NCBI GenBank assembly: GCA_905221605.1
Contig: CAJNDS010000315.1
Coordinates: 62,001 to 126,000 of the forward strand
Length of the DNA stretch: 64,000 nt
Reading direction: 5' to 3'
Origin: Symbiodinium natans
Lineage: Eukaryota > Sar > Dinophyceae > Suessiales > Symbiodiniaceae
In this document: positions 44,301-54,947 of the stretch, piece after piece
How the letters are laid out: each line of letters starts with the position of its first letter
Numbering within the stretch: position 1 is the first letter of the stretch
Notes under the pieces: generated by a model
Told to the model about the DNA's origin: nothing
Seen by the model: only the letters and a program-made list of their open reading frames with translations
Databases searched by the model: none
Program-made: the position numbers and the translations under genes

Positions 44301-45150
44301 AAAGTCAGAAATAACAAACGAACGACGAACGAGAGAGCGAGGGAGCGAGAGAGCGAGAGAGCTGGGACCATGCATCGAGTTTCACTCCTGGAGCAACCCC
44401 GAGAGACTGACCACTCCGATAGCACCCCTGCCAAAGGCGAAACAGTGAAGTCGTGTGTCAACTACTGCTAGTGGGGGAAAAGCCTTTACTTGGATGCTGA
44501 AGTTGAGCGGTGGACGCGACGGGGAAGCCAAGTGCATAGAGTGCCTCTGAGCCCAAGTAGGGGTCAAGGAATGGTTGAGGGCCTCCGAGGGAAGTGCTGG
44601 TTGGAGGAGCAGAGGTTGGCTTGAGAGAGTAAACGGAGGGCTCGATGGGGGTTGGGGAAGGGCTTCGTGTCGGGTTGTGTCTGGGGGAGGAGAGGTTAGG
44701 TGAGGTTGACTTGAAGGGCTGACTGTGAGGAGCGGCATGAGAGTGCGCGGGACAGGGTGGGGCGGCACTTGAGCTGGGTCGAAGCTGGCCTCGACCCCGA
44801 GCAGGTATGTACAGTGTCCGGAGGACACCGTAGCGGGGCGTGCCTTGGCACGGGGTTTCCCCCAAAGCCACAAGAAAGAATGGGAAAGAAAGAACTGGTG
44901 TGGATATTGTGGTGCTGGAGTGGTATATGGGATGAGTGAAGTCGCCCAACAGTACGAGAGGAAGCCCCTGCCAATGTGTCTTCCCTTCCTCTGAGCTGCT
45001 CTCCTCCCTTGCAACCGATGTGTCAGAGCCACCGGCCAATACCGGCCAATTGTCATGTCCCATGGCAAGTAGAGTCTAGAGGATGTTAGGATCGCCGTGC
45101 ATTTTTTTTGTTTTAGCCCCTCCTTCTCCTTTCTGGGAAAAGGTGAAGCT
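41345..45150. other. Long spacer, no gene firmly recognised
   Basis: Many frames occur on both strands (for example 42885-43121 +, 43530-43751 +, 44382-45155 -) but none carries a motif. The 44,000-45,100 minus-strand frames are Pro/Ser-rich and track purine-rich + strand sequence. A short GAAGGAAG and GAGCGAGAG purine tract lies at 44270-44365. Confidence 0.4.
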
Positions 45151-45253
45151 TTCACTCACTCAGTCACTCAGTTTCAGTTTCAGTTTCAGTTTCAGTTTCA
45201 GTTTCAGTGTCAGTGTCAGTGTCTGTTTCTGTTTCTGTTTCTGTTTCTGTTTC
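45150..45253. repeat. Microsatellite (TTTCAG)n / (TTTCTG)n
   Basis: Blocks of CACTCAGT, then about eight TTTCAG, then GTCAGT, then about six TTTCTG units. Neighbouring block variants suggest stepwise expansion. Frames through it are artefacts. Confidence 0.95.
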
Positions 45254-45554
45254 GTTCGATCAGAGTACGCCGCTGCCTAATTACGGGCCATGCAAAACAG
45301 CCTGGCGCAGAAACCAATGCAGCTAGCACACACTGTATGCAGTCAGGTGAAGCAGAAAGTGCAGCGATCCCGAAGGTATTCTGCACAAAAGTGCTGAGGA
45401 GTGAGCCGGCGCCCCACGGCCAAAGCCGTCCGCGGGCACTCACGAAGGAATCTAGAACAAGCCCTGCGGTGCTCATGCCAGTCGTGACTTTGCCAGGGCT
45501 CTATATGCCACCGCTGAAATGAGCCCATCAAGCCACAAACTCGCCACCGGGGGT

Positions 45555-46130
45555 TCAAGGTGACGTAACATACCACTGAGCAAAAAATGCCAGCAGTCCG
45601 TGGTCACAGTGCCACGCAAAGCATCGACTCCTTTGAAACACGCAACTGTCGCCCAACTGCAGTCCTGTCGGGATGCGTCTCAGCTGGTCGCAGTCGAAAC
45701 AGTGCTTAATGACGGTCTCACTCGGTCTCAACCTCAAGTTGCTCAGAATCCGATGCCTCGAAGTTCTGGGCATTATTCTTTCCGAAGTCTCCACAAAGAT
45801 CTGCAGAAGTCTAGCCTTCAAATTGGCGATGCCGCGTGACGCCATCATGTCACCTCCCAGCTCGTCAAAGACTTGGTTGCCTGATCTAATGGCTGCTGCA
45901 CTTGCATCACTGAAGTCACACGTCCACGATCTCGATTCGGCAGAATACGGGGAAGCGGCCCCCAACCACCAGTGATGGCCACTGCTCCGCAAGGATAGCT
46001 GCCATGCATCATCATCAACGCTTCCACCCCTGTTCAGCAAAGTGCCGGCCAATCCAGTACTTTCCTGTATTGCTAGCCTGAGTTCCGAAGCGATGCTGCC
46101 CCTGAGGCGCTGAAATGCACTCGTCGACAA
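45555..46130 (-). CDS. Unassigned minus-strand open frame
   Basis: A 191-codon frame with mixed composition (MSTSAFQRLRGSIASELRLA..., several Cys and Arg). It is the only long minus-strand frame in this part without obvious low complexity. No family is recognised, no splice context was seen, and all confident neighbours are on the other strand, so it may be spurious. Confidence 0.2.
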   Translation of the reverse strand: MSTSAFQRLRGSIASELRLAIQESTGLAGTLLNRGGSVDDDAWQLSLRSSGHHWWLGAASPYSAESRSWTCDFSDASAAAIRSGNQVFDELGGDMMASRGIANLKARLLQIFVETSERIMPRTSRHRILSNLRLRPSETVIKHCFDCDQLRRIPTGLQLGDSCVFQRSRCFAWHCDHGLLAFFAQWYVTSP

Positions 46131-46274
46131 GGCAGAACTCCTGATTGCCCCATGGCTCTTGCCGACGCCTCATGGTGCCAGGTTGGGCTGTGGGGAATTG
46201 CGCGCCGGGGCGCAGTCCAGCTTTCTAAGAAAGCTCTGGGGCTTCAGCAATGCAAAAAGCTCGATCCGAAACGC

Positions 46275-46388
46275 TACTCAGTCAGTCAGTCAGTCAGTCA
46301 GTCAGTCAGTCAGTGAGTCAGCCTCACTCTCGCTCTCGCTCTCGCTCTCGCTCTCGCTCTCGCTCTCGCCCTCACTCTCGCTCCCTCA
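46275..46388. repeat. Microsatellites (CAGT)n and (CTCGCT)n
   Basis: About ten CAGT units (46278-46318) followed directly by about nine CTCGCT units (46329-46386) with a CACTCT variant. Two unrelated motifs abut, as in the other compound repeats of this window. Confidence 0.95.
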
Positions 46389-46726
46389 CTGCTCGCCCTT
46401 TGAGGGGGGCCAGCCCAAAGGCCTCGGTCCAACAGTGGGTGAGATGCTTTGCCCACGATAATCATGAGGGTAGTCGTATGAGACGAGACGGCATCAACTC
46501 TGGAGCAACAAGCATCGACAGGATGTCCCCATTAACGTAGCAAAACATCGATACCGTGCCATCTGCTCTCGAGTCCTTCCGAAAATTGGTGCACCCCCTT
46601 TTTTACCGGAATCGGCCAGAGATGGCCAGAGCATGACTAGGAGAGCTAGCGGTCCCATGCCACAGACGCACGGCTCAGTGTTTTCCAGGGGCGTTGTTTG
46701 GTGAATGTGTGTTGGAGGGTTGACGG

Positions 46727-48000
46727 ATGGGCTTTGGAGGCCCCGTCATCGCGAATAGTTGTTGGCATCTTTTTGGCGGAAGCGGCAGTCCCCAACCCTC
46801 ACGCAAGGACAAGGCTTGGAGCGAGGTGCAAATGGTTGAGCACTTCCTCGCGAAAGTCGCCAGGACCCAGACTGAAACCACGCGAACAGGCGCACGTCTG
46901 TGTCAGCTATTCTCCTTGCTCCCAGGCAGGCGCAGGGCCAACCCCACAACATTGATTTCGAGGTGGTCGAGTCGCCCTGTCTTGAATCTCACCTCGTCTT
47001 CGGCAAGCCGAAGCTCCTAGTAGGGCGCTTAACAGCTCGTTGGGGCCTTCCAAATTTTGAGAGCTCTGGGTTTGTGGCTTTTATCGTGGAGCATTGTCGA
47101 TCTCGAGGGCTTGCGTGCAGGACAGGTACCTTAGCATGGTGATCTTCGAGGGAAAAATCAGCGAGGCCCGCAGATCAGTCTGTCTGTGCCAAACCAGCTT
47201 GCGCTGCCAATTGCAAGCACCTGCCTTCAGACGGTTTTTCCTTTTCCGCTGCGCGTCCGTTCGTGGCAAGGTGCAGACGGCTTCATGCGCCAGGGCTGCC
47301 AAAAGATGGAACAGTTCTTACCATTCTACTTTCTGCCATCGCCATGAGCAGATATCAGTTCCTCACGAGCGGAAAAAGCAGTTTGACACAATAAATATTC
47401 TTCTGATCATGGTCCTCGTGGTCAAGTTTCTGGTCAGCAACCTTCACGAAGTTTCCAACCACTTCGTTGGTCTGCGTCTCAGCACCCAGGGAGCACACCT
47501 GCTTGCTTTTGCACTAAGTGCTGCCAGCAATCTTTGCGTTTAAGGGCTACCGTCCACCCGATCTCGATGCGACAAGCATCTGGAGGGACTCGGAGTGAAA
47601 ATGCTGCTGGGTCGAAATCGGATTCCTTGGTACAGGCTGTGCACGACAATGCCATTCAAATGCCATTTCCACAGCCCACTGGAACAGAGCCTTAGAGCCC
47701 CGGAAGTCAGCTGCAATCGCTCAGGATGTCCATTATGCTTTGCTTGGCGCTGCAGGCCCGGCTTCTTGTGCAGTTGGCAACATTCGGCACAATTGAGCTT
47801 TTGTTCCTACTTTCGTTTTTGCCATGTTGTTGGCCCCAGAGGGCGCAGCCTGCAGTTTGCAGGCCATGCGCGGCGTCATGTTCCTGATCGTGTGGCGCAA
47901 GGGACACATCATCATGGCGCTGCGGCCTCAGCGCATGTCACAGCTCCCGCCCTGCAGGCGTGGATTTGAGGGCACGACGCCTATGCTAAACGAGGGTTGA
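46727..48000 (+). CDS. Candidate multi-exon membrane protein
   Basis: Coding-like pieces on the + strand: VQMVEHFLAKVARTQTETTR (about 46829-46890); NIDFEVVESPCLESHLVFGK then PKLL (about 46952-47025); TINILLIMVLVVKFLVSNLH then EVSNHFVGLRLSTQGAHLLA (about 47386-47513); LLVQLATFGTIELLFLLSFL (about 47765-47824); and MRGVMFLIVWRKGHIIMALR with a tail ending at the TGA 47998-48000. Three of these contain membrane-spanning hydrophobic segments. A short cytosol-facing first part followed by several helices is consistent with an ion-channel or transporter-like protein, but no family is recognised. AG-before-G acceptors precede several pieces. Confidence 0.4.
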
Positions 48001-48284
48001 TCTATCTAACTTTGGGGCTCGCAAAAACGAGGATTGTACTAGCCCAGAATTGGTGCTTCGACGATTCGAGGTATGTTCCAGAGCTTGGCTTCGAGACCAG
48101 GCTCAAGAATCAGTGGGGAGCGGCCCTCACTTTTTGCAGAACCCCCGAGCAGATCTCTCCCCTAGGAGGTCGTGCCTTGTATCCCCCCAATTCTTTTTAC
48201 AACTACAAAAAACATGAGCGTTTAGATGGTTTGGGGTACCCAGTTCCGTACTTCCCTACCAAGAACGCGTTAGACAAACCCGAG

Positions 48285-48641
48285 GCTTGCGTTGTGGTGG
48301 GGCACGTGGTGGTCTGCATCCTGAACGAAATCGACAAGTTCTGGGGTTGTTCCAAAACCGTTTGTGGTGTCAGCCCCAGACTCATGAACTGTGCCTTCTG
48401 GCTGGGCTGGTGCGTGCTGGTGGTCATGTGCTCCATTCCAATGCTGGCCGTGGCGTACTTCTGCTTCGACTTCGCCTTGAAGGCAGTAGTGGGCTGTGAT
48501 GGTTGCGATTCGGTGGTTTCCGACAGTTTCCGATACTATAGTTTTGACGTTGAATTTTGTTTTCAATTTTTTTTACAGTTTTTCTACTCGTTCAAGCTGC
48601 CCCCTTCAAAACGCAAGCCTGTGCCAGCCAGCATTCAATGA
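48285..48641 (+). CDS. Candidate exon, Cys-rich membrane segment
   Basis: The stop-free stretch reads VVVGHVVVCILNEIDKFWGC and then MNCAFWLGWCVLVVMCSIPM with LAVAYFCFDFALKAVVG. This gives one or two hydrophobic helices with many Cys and Trp. The GC-rich coding signature stops near 48500, where T-rich sequence suggests an intron start. It may belong to the preceding membrane-protein candidate or to a separate gene. No family is recognised. Confidence 0.35.
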   Translation, partial: ACVVVGHVVVCILNEIDKFWGCSKTVCGVSPRLMNCAFWLGWCVLVVMCSIPMLAVAYFCFDFALKAVVGCDGCDSVVSDSFRYYSFDVEFCFQFFLQFFYSFKLPPSKRKPVPASIQ

Positions 48642-48649
48642 TGGCCCAA

Positions 48650-50570
48650 TGAGAGTGCGTGGTGCAGGGCCTGGAATCCTGCCATATCTTTAGTTCTGAT
48701 GGCGCCGTGATATCCGAAGACTTCGAGGATGCGGCAAGGTGGAGCGGTGCCTTGGCAGCATGAAGAAATTGAAGAAAGCTTGGTTCCTGCAGCAGCGGAG
48801 ACAGTGTTGGGCGACCCTGACAACACTGAGGTATTCTGTTCGTTGTGTTCGGGTTCCTGTCAATGTTGGAGGCAGTCCTATGGCTTTGGGTCCATGTTCT
48901 GGTCCCGGACAGGCGCGTGGAACGCACTTTCACGTGAGCAGTAGCTCAGTAGCTGCTAGCTAAGAACCCACCGAAGTCGACTTCTTTTCCAGACGATGGC
49001 ATCAGAGTCAAGGGTTTGCGAAAAGGGTTCCGGTGCCGGCGACCCCAAGAACTTGGCTGTTCTACACATTTCAACACCATTCCTCCAGCGCGCATGTGGC
49101 GCCAGGAAGAAGCTGCAACCAGAGGTGACGCCCTCCTTGCTGAGTCGAACTGGTGGCTATGTGAGCGTGGAGGGTCAGGAAACGGAGGACAAGATGGTGA
49201 TGTCTGCCTGCTGTGCTGCACCCTAATTCGCTTTAATTAATGCTGTGCAAGTTGCGTCTCAAAGCAGGCGGCAGCTATACCAAAAACAGGTATGGCGATC
49301 CGTTGGCTTGCTAAATGCAAGCGCGCTCGACACAAGACGCTCGCAGAACTGCCGCGGGGAAGTCGTCGGCTTGGGCAGGCAGGTGCAATTCAAGCTTCAG
49401 ACTAAGACAGCCCCTGTGGGGTACTGAAGTATTGGGGTACTGTGAATGTCCGCAGCTTTATTTTTGTGCCCCCAGCGAAGCGCGAACATCAGACTTCGCT
49501 TAGACTTAGCATTGTGGGCCGCTGCACCCTGCGCAGGTAGCAGATTTTGCTTTGGTTGCTGCTGAGGAGCAAATTTCTAATCATGGGCATTGGTGACACG
49601 TCTGAAGGAGGCCTCCATGCGGGGGAACAAGCACACTGGCCGGAAGCACAAGAATCAGAACAAAAAGACAAGGCCAAGCGGATGTGCTTGCAGTGGCAGC
49701 GCTTGAAGTTGAAAATGTTGGTAGCAACAGGCCATCAGTCATCGCGGCCAAACGCCGCAGCAAGGACATCGATCAAGTGCATGAAGACTTGAAGGCACTG
49801 TGTGCATGCAGTTCTCGTGGCATCTGATGAAAAACGAGACGGAACCCTGACACCTCAGGCGCCGCAAAAGTTTCAGCCTGGCACGCTTCCACGTGACGAA
49901 GACCTGCATGACACCTAGGGTGACTAGGGTGCTGATGCTGTGGAAGTCAGCTGCTTGACCACTGAACACGCACAGAGACCCAGGCCTGGTATGGGCCAGT
50001 TCTACTGCATAGCTTGCCGCCATCTAAGAGTCCCCGAGTTCCCCCTTTCTGGAGGAGTTTTTTTTGTGATATCACCGGCTCATCAGGCAATCGCTTCTTC
50101 GCATCTGCCGAAGTCAAGGACAAGCACGAACGATCAAAGCCATGCCCCCAAAGTCTTTTTGCGGGTCTTGAAGCGGTGCAGCCCGGGCTGCACACTGCAG
50201 CTGCCATTGCGACCCAGGTTGCACAAAAGGAGGTTGCAGAAAGCTTCAGACGACCCCCATACGCAGCAGGATGCTGAGATGGCTGTTGGCTTGACAACCC
50301 AAAGATAGCCCCGGGACGCTTGTCCTCTTCAGTTTCACCTGATTGTGCACTTGCGCAAGCAAAGATCATCAGAAGTAGATGTTTGAGTTTGTTTTCATGA
50401 CTTCACTCACGTTCCGCCGGAGAACTGGAGGGGCCACAATGCGTCGCAGCCGAGACTGAGCTTCGCAGCTGTCCAACAGAATCCAACAAACCAGACAGAA
50501 TCATCAAGAACCGCAAGTGGCACACCATGCTTACTACAGCACGTCCATCGCCGTACATGATCTTAGCGGC
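48650..50570. other. Spacer with weak coding-like segments
   Basis: Short segments such as VTPSLLSRTGGYVSVEGQET near 49125-49190 and RLKEASMRGNKHTGRKHKNQ near 49600-49670 look mildly coding. The latter loosely resembles a zinc-finger C-terminal half, but no cysteine pair precedes it. No gene can be drawn. Confidence 0.35.
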
Positions 50571-50578
50571 CTTGCCAG

Positions 50579-51961
50579 ATGCCGCTACCGTCAAGCCAGT
50601 CAAGCCAATGTGCGAGACCGGCCCACGCGGCCCATGCCCACGCGGCCCACGTGGCCTGCGCAGCCCACGGCAAAGGACAGGGCGACCGCAGAGACATTGA
50701 AATCGCAGAAGCAGAAGCTGCGGAAGCAGCTGATGCTGAAGAGGTTTTCTGTCTTGGCTGGGAAAGGTGGTCCGAAGAGCTTGCCCAGGCGGTGGCCTCC
50801 AATCGGCCGTGGCCAATGCCACCTGCCATGTTGGCCGATGCACCAGTTGCTGCCGTCCGTGTGGCAGAGGCGGCGATGAACGCAGTAGCTGCCATCTGGA
50901 GCACAGATGTGGAGTACAGGAGGCTCCTGCAGCATGTGGAGGAGCTGCAGCTGCAGCTGCAAAGCATGGGAAAAGGCGACAAGGATGCTAGCTCCGCTTC
51001 ACAGCCTTCGCAGCCATCGCTGCCACTGCATGAGCAGCAGCGCCTTGCAAAGGCCCTCCTCAATGAGGAGCAGGAAGTGCGAAGGCTCCGGGAGAGGGAA
51101 AAGGCCTTAAGCGAGCAACTTGCGGCGGCGCGTGCCACAGCTCGAAAGCTCAAGGATCGGGATGCCACTTACTCTGCAACAGATCTGGAGAGGCAGGCCG
51201 CTCTTACAACTGCCAAGCGCCAGGAGGCAACTGCACGGCAACAGTACCATGACCGAGAATCCGAGATTCAGACGCTGCGGCGCGAGGTTAACGACTTGTC
51301 ATCGCAACTTGCCAAGAAAGACGCTGTGCAGGCTTCTTTAAGCAACCAGGTTCGTCAGCTGAACATCCAGTTGCAAAAGGCAAGACAACAGCGGGAAGAC
51401 TTGACTTTTGACTTGAGGCAGTATCTCACATCCATGCAGGATCATTTTGCAGCCGATGAGTTGCGCGAAAGTGCCGTGACTGAAGTTCTCAAAGACAAGG
51501 AGATTCACCCTGGTAGTGTGGCATCACCGTCTCCGTCCAGAGCTGCGAAGTCCCCGCCTAGATCTGTGAGGTCTCCGAGGCCAGCGAGGTCTCCTGCAAG
51601 GGCTCTGAAGCAGGAACATTCAAAGAATTCCCTTGCCGCGAAACTGCTCGAGTTCGACCGGCCAGAGTCTCCTGCGCGTATCCCGGAAGATCACTCCAGG
51701 CCAGTGCGCGACCGAAACCTGAATGGCCCCGCTACTTGGCGTTCACGAAGCCCAGACCCTTCGTCTAGATCCCCATCGAGCCCACGGTACTTCGAGGTCA
51801 CGGAGGCAGACATCTTGGGAGACTGGGCAACAGATCGCTCCCCGAGTCCTGCGCGTTGGACCGAGGCAGCGCGACCCACAAAGTCAAAGTCACCTGTTCG
51901 TTTCACCTCGCAAAGTCCTCGATCGCGAGGTCAGGGAAAGATTTCCGTGAATTTGCAGTAG
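50579..51961 (+). CDS. Coiled-coil protein with Ser-Pro-Arg-rich tail
   Basis: 460 codons without interruption from ATG 50579. Residues ~10-35 are an Ala/His-rich stretch from a CGCGGCCCA-type DNA repeat and may not be translated if the true start is later. Residues ~105-300 are predicted by eye to be a long coiled coil (LQHVEELQLQLQSMGKGDKD, LNEEQEVRRLREREKALSEQ, QTLRREVNDLSSQLAKKDAV). Residues ~315-455 contain repeated SPSP, SPR, SPARI and SRSP motifs, candidate proline-directed kinase or SR-like phosphorylation sites. No enzymatic domain. A cytoskeletal, basal-body or scaffold role would fit such a layout, but this is a guess. An upstream exon is possible. Confidence 0.65.
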   Translation: MPLPSSQSSQCARPAHAAHAHAAHVACAAHGKGQGDRRDIEIAEAEAAEAADAEEVFCLGWERWSEELAQAVASNRPWPMPPAMLADAPVAAVRVAEAAMNAVAAIWSTDVEYRRLLQHVEELQLQLQSMGKGDKDASSASQPSQPSLPLHEQQRLAKALLNEEQEVRRLREREKALSEQLAAARATARKLKDRDATYSATDLERQAALTTAKRQEATARQQYHDRESEIQTLRREVNDLSSQLAKKDAVQASLSNQVRQLNIQLQKARQQREDLTFDLRQYLTSMQDHFAADELRESAVTEVLKDKEIHPGSVASPSPSRAAKSPPRSVRSPRPARSPARALKQEHSKNSLAAKLLEFDRPESPARIPEDHSRPVRDRNLNGPATWRSRSPDPSSRSPSSPRYFEVTEADILGDWATDRSPSPARWTEAARPTKSKSPVRFTSQSPRSRGQGKISVNLQ

Positions 51962-52660
51962 AGGCTTGTCCATACTCCAAGAGCATACCGTTCACATGGG
52001 GGTTCCTCGGGTGTGATTGTGCATCCGTAGCCTCATGTCATCTTACGTCATCGTAGGCCATTCAATGGCATCCATTCCTTGGGCACTGATACGCTTGCGG
52101 CTCACTTCTCTCCGGGTACACCATGTGGATTTCCATCCCATGAAACGAGACCCTACATGCCCCCAAAACAATTCTGGACATTGCCATGCTCCTGCTCTTT
52201 TTGGCTTTTTCGAATGGCTCGTGGTCGGGGTGACTTAGCCTGCTGGCGCTCTCACGCCTGCCCCCGCCTTACTTACAAACCCTTTAGGCTCCCTTTCGTC
52301 CTTTCGCCAACATGTAGACGGCTCGGGTGCTCAAGCAAGACCCCCCTAAACAGCTAGACATCCCCAAGCTCGAACACCAGCCCTTTGCGGCTACACACCC
52401 CGATGCGAACACCTGTCTTGGGACCTACGATGACTTCCCCAAAGTGCAAAAGAAGCGTCACTTCTCTCTCATGTTCTGGACTGCCACCCCAGTGTCAGGT
52501 CGGCAAGTCATGCTTTAAGACCTTTCCTGTAAAAATAACAGGTGGATAAACTTAAGACTTTGCAGTTCAATCGAACATGCCGCCCTTCCAAAGGCTTGAA
52601 ACTGATTCAGCGAAAAGCATCAAGGAACACAAAACAACCTCAAAGAACATCAGAGCATGG
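51962..52660. other. Spacer between coiled-coil and FSH1 genes
   Basis: No recognisable gene; frames of 60-92 codons lack motifs. Confidence 0.4.
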
Positions 52661-52664
52661 AGCC

Positions 52665-53403
52665 ATGGATCCATATGTGGCCTCTGCGCCCAAGCTGCGC
52701 GTACTTTGTCTGCACGGACGCTGCCAGACAGCGTCGACCTTCGAGAGGAAGCTTGAGCGCGTAGTGGCTAAGTCAGCCAGCTTCGCCGATTTCGTGCCGC
52801 GAGTCTGCAGTGAGTACGCGGATGGGACGGAAACTATTGGTAGAATGTCAGTACCTTCCTGAGTTGCAGTGGCACTTGCACCCTGGCCTAGGTTTGTGGA
52901 TGGTCCACTTGAGCTACCTTTGCAGCACGGGGAGCGCATCAACACGAAACTGAGTTGCAAGCAGAAGGCTTCATGAGCGGTGTGTGGGTCCTGGTGTACA
53001 CCGGAGTGGGGGCTTGGGGTGAGCGTTGTTTTCCATTGAATCAATGGCAAGTTGGGGCCAGGGTCAATTGGAGTTTACGAATGCTGTCAGGAGAGCTTGG
53101 TGGCCAGAGGGTGCTTCGAGATCGGATGACGCTGCTGTGCGTGAGGCTGGTCGTAGAAGCAGAGCACCTTGCTGCTGGTCGGTTTGAGAGCGACCTGTCC
53201 AAAAGGTGTTGTCACGAGCATGGATGGAGCTTGGCCCATTCGATGGCGTTCTGGGCTTCTCGGAGGGAGCGGCTGCAGCGCTGCTCTGTTGCCAATGGGC
53301 CGGGCAGAATGACACACTCCCCGAGCCGTGCATGAAATTGAAGCCTTTCGAGGAAGCACGTAACAGTAGCAGAATGCTTAACCCCATACCTAAGCCCCCC
53401 TAA
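52665..53403 (+). CDS. FSH1/OVCA2-type serine hydrolase, apparently lacking its C-terminal part
   Basis: Four exons: 52665-52798 (MDPYVASAPKLRVLCLHGRC...FADFVP), 52892-52945 (FVDGPLELPLQHGERINT), 53091-53145 (RAWWPEGASRSDDAAVRE) and 53206-53403 (VLSRAWMELGPFDGVLGFSE then GAAAALL...). Donors are GC, GA and GC; all acceptors are AG before G; frame is kept throughout. The alpha/beta-hydrolase family marks are the strand and turn LRVLCLHG, the DGPxELPLQ loop, RAWW, and the nucleophile elbow GFSEG (serine at 53260-53262). Family members end in a GD...V and HxGGH section with the catalytic Asp and His. No such section precedes the stop at 53401-53403. Later exons may exist, or this copy is truncated. 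Esterase activity is expected if complete; the substrate is unknown. Confidence 0.82.
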
Positions 53404-54820
53404 ACCTAGATCCTCAACCTTAGTGCTGGTTGGAGCCGTATGCACCTACCTCGCTTGGCTTGTCCCAATGTGAGCGGCTAAAACCATGGCATTCCATGAA
53501 CACCCTAGACTGTTGTGCACTTTGGGGGAATGGGTGCTTCTGAGCCACTCTTGGGCCGAGGAGATCGATGCGGCGTGCCGTCGCTTGAAGTTAGAGGGTT
53601 GGTTTCTGGGGGATTCAGAGAGCACCGTTCCAGCTCAAGGGAAGACGTAAAGAAATGTAAATAGATGGATACATGAAGTACATTCATACATCCAAAAATG
53701 TTTACGGGTTGCTGCCTACAACGGTTCCTACGCTACCTGATTCGGGCGGCCATACAGTCAGACTCCCGAAGCCATAAAACCATTGAACCATTGAAGCGTT
53801 CAGCTCCTACGCCGACTCCCAAACCAAGAATACCAGTACTTGGTGCCCCATACACCTCCCTTCTGTATAGGGCTTCAAGGTTCAAGCTTGGATGCTGAAG
53901 TCAAAGCAAGCCTGAGCGGGAGTCCGACAGGGTTGGCGGGTATGGAGTTCGATTGCGCGCGGAGTGTCGGCTGGAAGTTGAATTCTGGGTCATGCGATTT
54001 TTTCGAAAACGGCCCATATATGAGTTACAATAATGTCGTGTGCTTGACAAGTGTTTCCACAGTTGTGAAACACCATCCTTCAGCATATTTTCCGCACTTG
54101 CTCAAGAATTTGAACATAGGTTCAAGCTGAACCTGTGTTGTTGAGTGTCAGATAACTGAGGCTATGACACCGATAAATACACGACATTTCTGAGTCAACC
54201 TGGATTCAGGTTTAATATGTCTGAATAGATCACGACGTATCCTGCACTCAATTAAATTGGGTTCTGCTATTGTTTTTCTCAACCTTCATAAGCTGTAGTG
54301 TTTTCAAGCTTGGTTTAAGTTCAACGCTGAACTCACATTTGGAACTACATGAACAAGGGTTTTTCTTCGATTGTGAGTCGTGAAACCCTTTGTGTATTCC
54401 GACAAAATACCACGCAGTAGCCCGAACACAATGTAGTTGCAATCCCTAGAGCCTTCAAAAAGACATATTGCAGGAGACTCATGCTCTTGTGGTCTCACGC
54501 GTTTGCTTGCTGTATGAAGTGGGCGTGCTCAGTTTTTCAAGAATGCCTATTCTGCCTTTCCGCAACTTGTCAGCCATCACTTGTAGTTCCTGTGAAAACC
54601 TTCATACTATGAATGCTCCAATTAGGTTCAAGCCCGTACGTTCTTGTTTCAGTTGTAATGCGTCGTGCTTGTTTGTTTATCTCTAGAGTATTGTATATGA
54701 CCGAAATGGCTTGGTTATATCCTACTGTTGCTTGCGCCTGTAACCTTTCATGCGGTTACAGCTCTAGGGGAACTGCTGTAGGCTTTCGCGCATAAGTCAG
54801 TTAGACTATTAAACAAATAG
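53404..54820. other. Spacer, no gene recognised
   Basis: AT-richer than its flanks. A possible late exon of the hydrolase near 53517-53650 (HFGGMGASEPLLGRGD) is too weak to call. A (TG)n run lies at 54820-54837. Confidence 0.4.
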
Positions 54821-54947
54821 TGTGTGTGTGTGTGTGCATGCGAAATACTATGAATGTCCATCTTGTTTCATGCTTTGTCCAAGGCCGCTCTTCTCGGAGC
54901 TCGCTTTTGCAGTCCTTGCAGGGGCGCCCTCGCCCCCCTCAGGGTCG

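Noticed and set aside
44382-45155. 257-codon minus-strand frame
   Set aside because: Pro/Ser-rich, caused by purine-rich + strand sequence, with no motif and several competing frames.
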